From positions 62,001-126,000 of the forward strand of contig NZ_QKWN01000006.1 of assembly GCF_007279655.1 (NCBI RefSeq): a DNA stretch of 64,000 nucleotides. Direction: 5' to 3'. The position numbers and the translations under genes are program-made. The DNA is from Robertkochia solimangrovi (GTDB taxonomy: Bacteria; Bacteroidota; Bacteroidia; Flavobacteriales; Flavobacteriaceae). Below, in pieces: positions 10,237-17,815 of this stretch (the stretch's first letter is position 1; every line of letters starts with the position of its first letter). Under the pieces are notes generated by a model. It had not been told where the DNA came from. It saw only the letters and a list, made by a program, of their open reading frames with translations, and did not search any database.

Positions 10237-10268
10237 ACGGGGAATGCGGCAACATTTCCCGTTTTTTT
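10237..10268. terminator. Terminator-like hairpin between fecR and susC
   Basis: Arms 10237-10246 (ACGGGGAATG) and 10253-10262 (CATTTCCCGT) pair with one wobble. A run of seven T follows on the plus strand. On the minus strand the tail is only moderately U-rich. It separates the fecR stop (10275) from the SusC start (10172) and would limit read-through between them. Confidence 0.5.
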
Positions 10269-10274
10269 ATAGCC

Positions 10275-11510
10275 TTAGTTTTCAGAAATTAATACTTCAT
10301 AGGCTTGGTTTGATTTATAATAGTTGATTTGATAGTTGATCTTTGATGCTTTGGCGATCATCCCCAGTAAACGTTCCAGTGGATAATCTTTTCGGACCAC
10401 TCCGGTAAACAATCGCTCCTTTAGTTCCGGATCGGTGAATGAAAACTTAAAATCATACCACCTTCCAGCTTTGGTCAGAATATTTTCAAGATTCTCTTTT
10501 TCAAAATAGAACTTCCCATCCTTCCATGCGGTATAACGCTCCGTATCTACATCGCTCACCTGCATAGTCCTACCATTACGCATTTGTACTGCTCTTTCCC
10601 CAGGATTCATATATACGGTTTGCGACTCAGGTTGCCCTTCCGAATTTAATTTTACCTTCCCTTCCACCAGCGTGGTGGCGAAGAAATTATCATCGGAATA
10701 ATTACTGACGTTAAATTCAGTACCCAGAACTGTAATATCTTTCACAGAAGTTTTAACCACAAAAGGTTTAGCCGCATCCTTTTTGATATCGAAATAAGCT
10801 TCACCCTTTAATTCAACGATGCGTCGGCTACCGGAAAAGGTTTCCGGAAATTTAAGAGAGGAGGAAGAGTTAAGCCAAACCAGCGAACCATCCGGTAGTT
10901 CCAGTTTGTAGATTCCACCTTTCGGTACATAAAGTGTATGGTAAAGGGGAACCAGGGGGGATTCATCCGGTTCTTCGTTATTTTTATACACGAGCATATT
11001 ATCGGTATTCTGTACCTGTACGACCTTATTGTTCAAAATGAACTGATCACGGTTCTTCTCCAGATTCACTTCGGTACCATCAGAAAGTACCAGGGTAGCT
11101 TTTTCAAAACCCGGCTGTAAGGTATTCACAACTTCAACATCGCGATCGATAATGGCATGATTATTTCCTTCATTAAAGAAAGTCAGATAGGCAGTAGCAA
11201 GTACGGCAATCAAAATAGCGGCATATTTTAACAGTGAGGTAATCGAGCGATGATTCTTCACTTCAACCAAATCTTCCTGATGGTTGAGCTTTTTGAGGAA
11301 TCTTTCGTAAGCATCATCTACATTAAGTTCGGCATAGATCCTTCTTTTTTCAGCAAAGATCTTTTCACTTAGTATTCTATCATAAAGTTGCCGGTTCTCA
11401 TCATTTTTCAACCATGTATTCAGTGCTGCCTCTTCAGAAGCGCTTAAAGAATCAGTTACGGATCGATAGATCAGATCGGCGATGTAATAGTTCTGTTCGT
11501 AATCAGACAT
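10275..11510 (-). CDS. FecR family anti-sigma factor
   Basis: A 411-residue inner-membrane regulator. The cytoplasmic N-terminus (1-90) would hold the ECF sigma factor. One transmembrane helix lies at about 94-111 (KYAAILIAVLATAYLTFF). The periplasmic FecR domain follows, with the family signature around LPDGSLVWLNSSSSLKFPE and EAYFDIKKD, and ends in a DUF4974/STN-like C-terminal region that would meet the SusC STN domain. It sits between its sigma factor and the SusC transducer, the standard order. The stop is about 100 bases before SusC, with a hairpin in between. Confidence 0.92.
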   Translation of the reverse strand: MSDYEQNYYIADLIYRSVTDSLSASEEAALNTWLKNDENRQLYDRILSEKIFAEKRRIYAELNVDDAYERFLKKLNHQEDLVEVKNHRSITSLLKYAAILIAVLATAYLTFFNEGNNHAIIDRDVEVVNTLQPGFEKATLVLSDGTEVNLEKNRDQFILNNKVVQVQNTDNMLVYKNNEEPDESPLVPLYHTLYVPKGGIYKLELPDGSLVWLNSSSSLKFPETFSGSRRIVELKGEAYFDIKKDAAKPFVVKTSVKDITVLGTEFNVSNYSDDNFFATTLVEGKVKLNSEGQPESQTVYMNPGERAVQMRNGRTMQVSDVDTERYTAWKDGKFYFEKENLENILTKAGRWYDFKFSFTDPELKERLFTGVVRKDYPLERLLGMIAKASKINYQINYYKSNQAYEVLISEN

Positions 11511-11615
11511 AAGTATGTATTCAGGACTTGTATTCGTCTCTTATTCTTAAAGAGTATATTTTATCTGAAAAGGGTGGAAAAGAATGTGAAAAAAATATCA
11601 TTTTTTCGAAAAGTC

Positions 11616-12161
11616 TCAGAATTCCCCAAGGAAAAAGAGTAAAAGCGGCGAATCCTTTAATTTGACTTTAAGGATCTCTATAGCACGTGTTCTTTGGGAT
11701 TTAACCGTATTTACCGAAATATCCAGATCTTCGGCAATATCTTTATATGAAATCCCATGAAGACATGATTTGATAAAGACTTCCCTGCATTTCACAGGTA
11801 GTTCATCAATGGCTTTCATGAGTTTTGCATGAACTTCTTCTTCAATAATATCGGGAGTTGGTTCCTGATCTTCTATTTCCAGACCAGAGGTATCGAGAAG
11901 GTGTAACGGACGGTTCTTTCTCAGGTATAACAATGCATGATTGCGCACCACGATATAGAGATAGGATTTGACATCTCTGATCTCCGATATCCTGTCGCGT
12001 TGGCCCCATAACGCTAACATAGCATCTCCTACGATCTCTTCCGCGACAAATTCATCCTTCACATACTTCAGGCAATTGGAATACAGTCTGGGATAAAGGT
12101 CATAAAAGAGTTCTCTAAAAGTTCCGGGGGTAAGATTTTTATGTTCAGAAACTGAATTAAT
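11616..12161 (-). CDS. ECF RNA polymerase sigma factor with non-standard start
   Basis: The frame encodes region 2 (FRELFYDLYPRLYS onward) and region 4 with its helix-turn-helix near GISYKDIAEDLDISVNTVKS. The first ATG/GTG/TTG in frame is a GTG at 12062, but starting there would delete the first half of region 2, which is plainly encoded upstream. The frame is open back to a TGA at 12192-12194. Between this stop and region 2 the only start-like codon is ATT at 12159-12161, with AAAAGG ten bases before it. I therefore extend the gene to 12161 (181 residues). It is upstream of fecR and should control the SusC locus. An ATT start would give very weak translation. A sequencing error is the alternative. 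Confidence 0.8.
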   Translation of the reverse strand: MNSVSEHKNLTPGTFRELFYDLYPRLYSNCLKYVKDEFVAEEIVGDAMLALWGQRDRISEIRDVKSYLYIVVRNHALLYLRKNRPLHLLDTSGLEIEDQEPTPDIIEEEVHAKLMKAIDELPVKCREVFIKSCLHGISYKDIAEDLDISVNTVKSQRTRAIEILKVKLKDSPLLLFFLGEF

Positions 12162-12349
12162 CTTTAAATAACCTTTTAATAACTCTAATTTTCAAGCCCT
12201 AAATATAGGTTAATATTTTAAACCCGATTCACAGCATTTCTGAATATCTAATTGAATTACTGAATTATTAAAACGGAATAGAATAAATTCTTTCCTTTTA
12301 ACCGGAAAATAGATAATTCTTAAAATAATTCAAAAATCACCCTCCCACA

Positions 12350-12382
12350 GTCCGGTCAAATATCTGAATATACAGACCGGAC
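12350..12382. repeat. Inverted repeat between the peroxidase and sigma genes
   Basis: GTCCGGTC (12350-12357) and GACCGGAC (12375-12382) are perfect 8-bp arms with a 17-base spacer. There is no T-run on either strand. It lies 3' of the peroxidase gene and about 190 bases before the sigma factor frame, so it may be an operator for the sigma gene or a weak terminator of the peroxidase gene. The rest of 12195-12434 is AT-rich and shows nothing else I can name. Confidence 0.4.
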
Positions 12383-12434
12383 ATGGTCAGGATTTTCAAG
12401 GGTCACTACTAAGTTTCGGTTATTCCGTCATAAA

Positions 12435-13964
12435 TCAAATGGGCACTTCTGCATATTTTAAGAGATCCAACATGGTTTTTACAGGTGTCGTTGCTCCTGG
12501 TAAAGTGATACCATCGGTACTCACCGCCTCATGGTGCATATTATTCATGTAACTGTTAAAATCACCTTTCACAAGCCCCACGAGCGTTTCGGATACTAAC
12601 ATACTACCTACATAGCCGAGTGAATCCCCTCCGCTTTGAACTTTTCCTTCCTGTAGTATATAATACCATAAAGGAGTACGAGCACTAAACCCTGAATCAT
12701 ACATAACACATTTCTGCTCGTCATTTAATCCGTCGACAAGTTCCTCATGACGCATCGGATCAATACGCATAGCCTTTGCAATAGCCTGCCCTGTAGGCAT
12801 TCCAAGCAAATATCCGCGGAGTAAATTTCGCTGGGCCAGATTTGCCAATGGAGAAGGTGGCGCCGGCTCACCGACCGGACTCAGGTCGAAAAGCCCTTTA
12901 GCAATAAACGGATCGATCTTTCTCGATACATTTACCGGTAAAACAGGTGTATCGGTAACAAAATTAGACCAATGAATTACATTTTCCGGTTTTAAACTGG
13001 CATTTGCAGGATTGATCAGATCACCCATTGAGGGACCCAGCAATTTCATAATGGTTTTGACATTTCCTGTATTGAGGGTATAAAATGGTCTGATCATCGC
13101 ATGTCCAAACCTGAAGGCTGCTACAGAAAACTCTAAAGGCATAAAGGGAATACTGGTATTATAGAAAAACGGACCATTACAAATCACATCTGCCACTACC
13201 CCCTTATTGCAGACATTTTTCAGATAATCATTGATCACGATATACTGGTATGCCCAACGTGTCAGTTTACGGGCCTCACAGTAGGCTTCTTCATTGGTAT
13301 GGGTAGGCTCCAGAATATCACTTATCTTATTAAAAGTTTTGATAAATGCTGCATGCATTTGACTAACCACAAGATTTTCATCATTACGAGCATCCGCAAT
13401 ACGCGCACGATACACCACTTTAGGATTTTCAGTCGTACCTGCCTGAGCTTCATCTCTCCTAAGATCTATATACCCGGGTGATTCATTGAGGTATAATTTC
13501 AAACTTGTATTATTATAGATCCGATCTGCTTCAGCAGTATAGGAGGGTAAGAAACTCGGACCCTCCCCAAAAACACTATCCAGATCCAGTTGAGGCCTAC
13601 GACCATTTCGCAAGTTCTCGACAACTTCAGCCGCCTTTCTGGGTTTAATGCCTTCAACCGGTTCCAAGGAGTTAAAATCAGAATTTCTGTCTGTACGAGC
13701 AGTGATATCATGGTCTATGAACTGTCCCAGGTAGGTATAAATAGATGGAATCTTCGAATTTTGATCCGTCAATTCATCGGCCTCCGTACCCATATCGGCC
13801 ATCACTTTACCCAATTCCTGAAGATAATGCAAGGTCTGCGGACCTCGCGGGAGCAAATAATGATTACATCCGCAAAGATATTCGAACATATAGCCAAACG
13901 GAGTGTCGTAGAGAATTTCATTGTCGTTTCTCTCTCCAACAAAATGTGAAAGATTTGAAATCAT
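12435..13964 (-). CDS. Animal-type haem peroxidase (peroxidase-cyclooxygenase superfamily)
   Basis: A 509-residue protein. The distal haem motif is LGQFIDHDI, with distal His85. A catalytic-Arg region is seen at IADARNDENLVV (Arg193), and the proximal motif is FRFGHAMIRPFYTL, with proximal His288. These three blocks in this order define the animal haem peroxidase family, which uses hydrogen peroxide to oxidise halides or organic substrates. No signal peptide or membrane segment is visible, so it would act in the cytoplasm unless exported by another route. Bacterial members (peroxicins and relatives) have little described physiology. It is transcribed alone, between the M61 terminator and the sigma gene. 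Confidence 0.85.
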   Translation of the reverse strand: MISNLSHFVGERNDNEILYDTPFGYMFEYLCGCNHYLLPRGPQTLHYLQELGKVMADMGTEADELTDQNSKIPSIYTYLGQFIDHDITARTDRNSDFNSLEPVEGIKPRKAAEVVENLRNGRRPQLDLDSVFGEGPSFLPSYTAEADRIYNNTSLKLYLNESPGYIDLRRDEAQAGTTENPKVVYRARIADARNDENLVVSQMHAAFIKTFNKISDILEPTHTNEEAYCEARKLTRWAYQYIVINDYLKNVCNKGVVADVICNGPFFYNTSIPFMPLEFSVAAFRFGHAMIRPFYTLNTGNVKTIMKLLGPSMGDLINPANASLKPENVIHWSNFVTDTPVLPVNVSRKIDPFIAKGLFDLSPVGEPAPPSPLANLAQRNLLRGYLLGMPTGQAIAKAMRIDPMRHEELVDGLNDEQKCVMYDSGFSARTPLWYYILQEGKVQSGGDSLGYVGSMLVSETLVGLVKGDFNSYMNNMHHEAVSTDGITLPGATTPVKTMLDLLKYAEVPI

Positions 13965-14059
13965 AACATATCGAATTAATTGGTTAATAAATCAATCGTT
14001 TTGAGTTCGGAGGAATCTTTCGTAGATCTTTGAGGAATAAAACGCAGATACGGGAGAAA

Positions 14060-14107
14060 TAAAAAAGGAGTTCGTTCTGAATTTAGTACAACAGAACCAA
14101 CTCCTTT
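14060..14107 (-). terminator. Strong terminator of the GH97-M61 transcription unit
   Basis: A 16-bp stem with one mismatch: arms 14064-14079 (AAAGGAGTTCGTTCTG) and 14092-14107 (CAGAACCAACTCCTTT). On the minus strand TTTTTTATTT follows. It lies about 60 bases past the M61 stop. Confidence 0.88.
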
Positions 14108-14170
14108 AAATTTAAGACTTTGAATTAGAATATGAAAATATTTCAGCTATTAAAGGGAAAAAACCTTTCC

Positions 14171-15721
14171 TTAATTTTCATGCAGCCAGGATTTTAAAAT
14201 CTTTTTCTGCAATACCGAAGGATTTTCCACTTTCACGAGTCTATACGTTTCTATATCATTATCCATGCCTCTTTCCAATCGCAATCCGGCATATCCTAAA
14301 TAGGTATCATAATCCAGCTCCGTTGTAGAAAAGACATATTCAAAAATGCCATTCAAAGATTTACCCGCAATTTGCTCACAGGTCTGCTGCAATTCTGCAT
14401 CTGTAAACCCTCTTCCTTCTGCCTTATAATATCGGTTATAGAGTAGTCGCATCACATCATCCAAAGACCTTTCATTTTGCGTAGCATTCCTGATCGCGAA
14501 ATCCAGTAGCAAGCCTACCACCGGTCCTTTGTTATAATAACTGATGGTTTTTCCTTTCTCTACGTTCATCGTGCCAAAAGGACCGTCACTCCAGGTATTA
14601 TAACTTGACTGTGCCAAGGTTTGCCATTTCCTGCCCTGATTGTTCTGCAAGGTATTGATGTGATGATTGAAGTCGTCAAAAAAAACGTCTTCGGTAATGG
14701 CTCCGGACATCTTTGCGATGATATATTCATAGTACACCGTGAGTCCTTCGATTACCCATAATTGATTGGTTCGATTCTCCTGACTATAATCAAAAGGACC
14801 TAATTCATAAGGTCGTATTCTTTTTGCATTAAAATGATGGAAGTATTCATGCCCGAGAAAATTCAACATTCGGTTCATACCTTCTGCGGTTTGAAGCTGA
14901 CTACCGTCAAAACTAACGGTAGTATTGTTTAGATGTTCGATTCCTCCTCTACCCGGACCTATCGCGATGAAGGTATATTCTTCATAGGGAATGTCACCCA
15001 TGATCGATACTGCTGCTTCCACTACTCCTTTTAATTTTTTCAAAAAGGGTTCGGCATCAAATTCTCCCATCTTATACCCCATAAATCGATGGTTTATACC
15101 CTGCACTTCAAAAGAAGGTAATACTTCGAGGTCTCCAACCAGTATAGGACTATCATACAGGATATCAAAATCGGAAGCAAGATAGGTGTTGTCTTTGATT
15201 TGCTTTAAACCTGTAGCGATCTTGTTCCATGCAGGATTATTTTCCAGATCAATGGTAATCTCCACCGGATTTCGCAACCATTCATCCGTATACAGAAAAT
15301 TATTAGTAGGCACTATGTAGGCTCTGTTCTCATCCAGATAACTATTTGCAACAAATTCCTTTTCTGCTAAGACCTTATACGTAACTGTAAAATCGCTACC
15401 ACCGGTCACAATCTTCCAGGTATTGACATCTATCTGTGAGATCTCAAGTTCCTTTTTCCCATTTTTCGCATGAAGGTCCTTAACAAATTGTCCGTAATTG
15501 AGAAACTGATAATATCCTGGCATCCAGCCCGGCATTTTAAGCATCACGGTGTCTTTTGAATTTCCGGTAACCTTTAATTTCATTTCATACAAATGGGTTG
15601 CCGGATCCGGCATTGAAACTTCGTATGTAATTATCGGGGACTTTTGTCCCCAAAGCACAGATGTAGTTCCAAGTAAGCCCACTACCAATAGGAGTGTGCA
15701 TAGACTTCTTTTCATTTTCAT
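14171..15721 (-). CDS. M61 family metallopeptidase
   Basis: I chose the ATG at 15721 (516 residues, MKMKRSLCTLLL). The longer frame from 15763 would overlap GH97. After a signal peptide ending LWGQ comes the N-terminal M61 beta domain, then the zinc site HEYFHH (H291, E292, H295) with the family's FNAKRIRP extension, and the third ligand Glu325 in WVIEGLTVYYE. M61 enzymes cleave near acidic residues or release N-terminal Gly/Ala. Many members carry a C-terminal PDZ domain and are about 600 residues long. Here the chain ends about 50 residues past QQTCEQIAGKSL with no PDZ. It is co-transcribed with GH97 (14-base gap). Confidence 0.88.
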   Translation of the reverse strand: MKMKRSLCTLLLVVGLLGTTSVLWGQKSPIITYEVSMPDPATHLYEMKLKVTGNSKDTVMLKMPGWMPGYYQFLNYGQFVKDLHAKNGKKELEISQIDVNTWKIVTGGSDFTVTYKVLAEKEFVANSYLDENRAYIVPTNNFLYTDEWLRNPVEITIDLENNPAWNKIATGLKQIKDNTYLASDFDILYDSPILVGDLEVLPSFEVQGINHRFMGYKMGEFDAEPFLKKLKGVVEAAVSIMGDIPYEEYTFIAIGPGRGGIEHLNNTTVSFDGSQLQTAEGMNRMLNFLGHEYFHHFNAKRIRPYELGPFDYSQENRTNQLWVIEGLTVYYEYIIAKMSGAITEDVFFDDFNHHINTLQNNQGRKWQTLAQSSYNTWSDGPFGTMNVEKGKTISYYNKGPVVGLLLDFAIRNATQNERSLDDVMRLLYNRYYKAEGRGFTDAELQQTCEQIAGKSLNGIFEYVFSTTELDYDTYLGYAGLRLERGMDNDIETYRLVKVENPSVLQKKILKSWLHEN

Positions 15722-15735
15722 AGCAATTTTTACGC

Positions 15736-17691
15736 TTAATTTCTGGATATGATCGCAACCCAACCTCCATCGCGATGCATAGACACATCGAGTTTAGAAT
15801 TTCTGGTTACGGCTTGTTTACTATAGGTATAATCTTTTGCCATTTTATCACTATTCACACCATCCTGGATCCATTCGATCGTGTACCCGGTATTCTCTTC
15901 AAGAAATGAAAGATCAAGACTCAACTGAATGCCTTCTCCTGCATTCATTCCGCCCACATACCAATCATCTCCATGTTTTCTGGCTAGCAGCAGGTGCTTA
16001 CCGATTTTAGCATCCATCACTTTTGTATCAGTCCATGTAGTTGGAATCCGTGAAATAAAGCTAGTGCACTCCGGTTCTTTATAATAATTAGAAGGTGAAT
16101 CGGCCAGCATTTGAAGCGGTGCTTCGTAAACTACATACATCGCCATTTGATGTGCGCGGGTCCCCATCGACATCGGGCGCGTAAAGCGATCGATAAAATT
16201 AGTTCGGCTTGCATTATCCATTGCTCCGGGAGTATAATCCATAACCCCTGCAGTCATGCGTGTAAAAGGGATGGTCAGATCATGTTCCGGGGTGATCTTA
16301 TCTTCCCATTTACAATTTTCAAGTCCTTTTACACCTTCAAAATTAATGATGTTCGGATACCCTTTTCGCATTCCTGAAGGTTTGAACGCACCGTGGTAAT
16401 CCACAAGCAGTTCATAAGACGCAGCTGTTTTCGCTAATCTTTCATAAAAATTCACCACATACTGATCGGCGCGTTGTATAAAATCAACTTTAACTCCCTT
16501 CACCCCCCATTCACGGTATTGTGTCAGCAAGGCATCCATATTCTCATCCAAAGGTCTCCAGAGGCTCCAAAGTATAATCCCTACATTCTTCCCTTTACCA
16601 TAATTAACGAGTTCCTGTACATCGATATCCGGGTTAGGCTCCATTACGTTTAAGGTTGATTTCGACCATCCTTCATCAAGAATGATATACTCCAGACCAT
16701 ACTCAGAGGCAAAATCGATATAATATTTATAGGTTTCTGTATTCAACCCGGATTCGAAATCAACGCCATAGATATTATTGGCATTCCACCAATCCCAGGC
16801 GACCTTTCCGGGTTTGATCCATGAAATATCCTTTATTTTTAAAGGAGAAGCCAATTGGTAGACCAGATTGTTCGTGAGTAAATCAGCATCGCTGGAGGCG
16901 ATCATAAATATTCTCCAGGGAAAACTCCGTTTTCCGGACGTGGCGGCTATATAAGGCGCTGCTTCTTCAACTTCTTCAAGTCGATCCTTCCCGGCAGGAA
17001 GGTCTTTCATCTTGAGCACATGATTTGGAAAATGACTTTCAAAACCTCCTGAAACCGATTTTTTCAGAAAAAGGTTCGGATAATCATAAACATCCGACTC
17101 CGTTACCGATACGCTAACCCCTTCCCCATCTGTGAACAAAAACGGAAGATTAGCCAGTGTTCCTTCCGGAATTTCTGCAGGTGTTGTTGATGTATAGTAA
17201 TTTTCAAAATGTGAGATCAGGCTCTGCTCCTCCGGCAGATAACAGCTGAATTCCGAATTCACTTCAAAAGATAATTCTTCATCGATCACTTCGATATCCG
17301 AACGTTGATTAGTTACATATCGATAGGCTACCCCATTATCATAAATTCTGAATTCTATATCGAATTTTCTAAACTTCAATACAAATTCCTGGTATGGCAT
17401 CTCAACCTTCCCGAATTTGGTAGGAACTGTGGCAACAAAACTATCCATCCCCTTACCTGATTGAAGTTTATATTTCCCGGATGACAAATTGAGTTTTCCA
17501 ACTTTCCCGATCTCCAAACCGGTCATAATCCCGCTTACCAGGATCTTACCGTTTAATGCAATGGTTAATCCGGATTCCTTGTTTTCCGGAATCGATACCG
17601 TGATCTTTTTGTCGGGTGATGTCAATACTGTTTCCTGTCCGTATCCTTGTATCAGGAACAAACCACAAAGCAGCAACATTAGTTTTTTCAT
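15736..17691 (-). CDS. GH97 glycoside hydrolase (alpha-galactosidase/alpha-glucosidase family)
   Basis: A 651-residue secreted enzyme. After a signal peptide (to GYGQ, about residue 19) come an N-terminal beta-sandwich (about 20-280), a TIM barrel (about 290-560) and a C-terminal beta domain. The barrel carries KVDF with Asp403 and NFEGVKGLE with Glu452. From published GH97 structures, an Asp at the KVDF position marks the retaining, alpha-galactosidase-like branch, while the inverting SusB branch lacks it. I therefore favour alpha-galactosidase activity, though alpha-glucosidase or beta-L-arabinopyranosidase are possible. It forms an operon with the M61 peptidase and shares the region with GH51, which points to a branched arabinose/galactose glycoconjugate. 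Confidence 0.9.
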   Translation of the reverse strand: MKKLMLLLCGLFLIQGYGQETVLTSPDKKITVSIPENKESGLTIALNGKILVSGIMTGLEIGKVGKLNLSSGKYKLQSGKGMDSFVATVPTKFGKVEMPYQEFVLKFRKFDIEFRIYDNGVAYRYVTNQRSDIEVIDEELSFEVNSEFSCYLPEEQSLISHFENYYTSTTPAEIPEGTLANLPFLFTDGEGVSVSVTESDVYDYPNLFLKKSVSGGFESHFPNHVLKMKDLPAGKDRLEEVEEAAPYIAATSGKRSFPWRIFMIASSDADLLTNNLVYQLASPLKIKDISWIKPGKVAWDWWNANNIYGVDFESGLNTETYKYYIDFASEYGLEYIILDEGWSKSTLNVMEPNPDIDVQELVNYGKGKNVGIILWSLWRPLDENMDALLTQYREWGVKGVKVDFIQRADQYVVNFYERLAKTAASYELLVDYHGAFKPSGMRKGYPNIINFEGVKGLENCKWEDKITPEHDLTIPFTRMTAGVMDYTPGAMDNASRTNFIDRFTRPMSMGTRAHQMAMYVVYEAPLQMLADSPSNYYKEPECTSFISRIPTTWTDTKVMDAKIGKHLLLARKHGDDWYVGGMNAGEGIQLSLDLSFLEENTGYTIEWIQDGVNSDKMAKDYTYSKQAVTRNSKLDVSMHRDGGWVAIISRN

Positions 17692-17739
17692 ACTGGTCTA
17701 AATTTTAAGTTCAGGTTGGTTAAAAATAGGTAATCTTTT

Positions 17740-17781
17740 TATGAAGAAACCCCTCAGCGATCATAAATGATCACTGAAGGG
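17740..17781 (-). terminator. Terminator after the DUF5695-like gene
   Basis: Arms 17750-17763 and 17768-17781 pair through CCC-TCAG-GATCA against TGATC-CTGA-GGG with minor mismatches. On the minus strand the hairpin is followed by GTTTCTTC and further T-rich sequence. It separates the GH51/DUF5695 unit from GH97. Confidence 0.65.
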
Positions 17782-17815
17782 CGCAACAAACTAACTAAAT
17801 AATAAGAACCAACTC

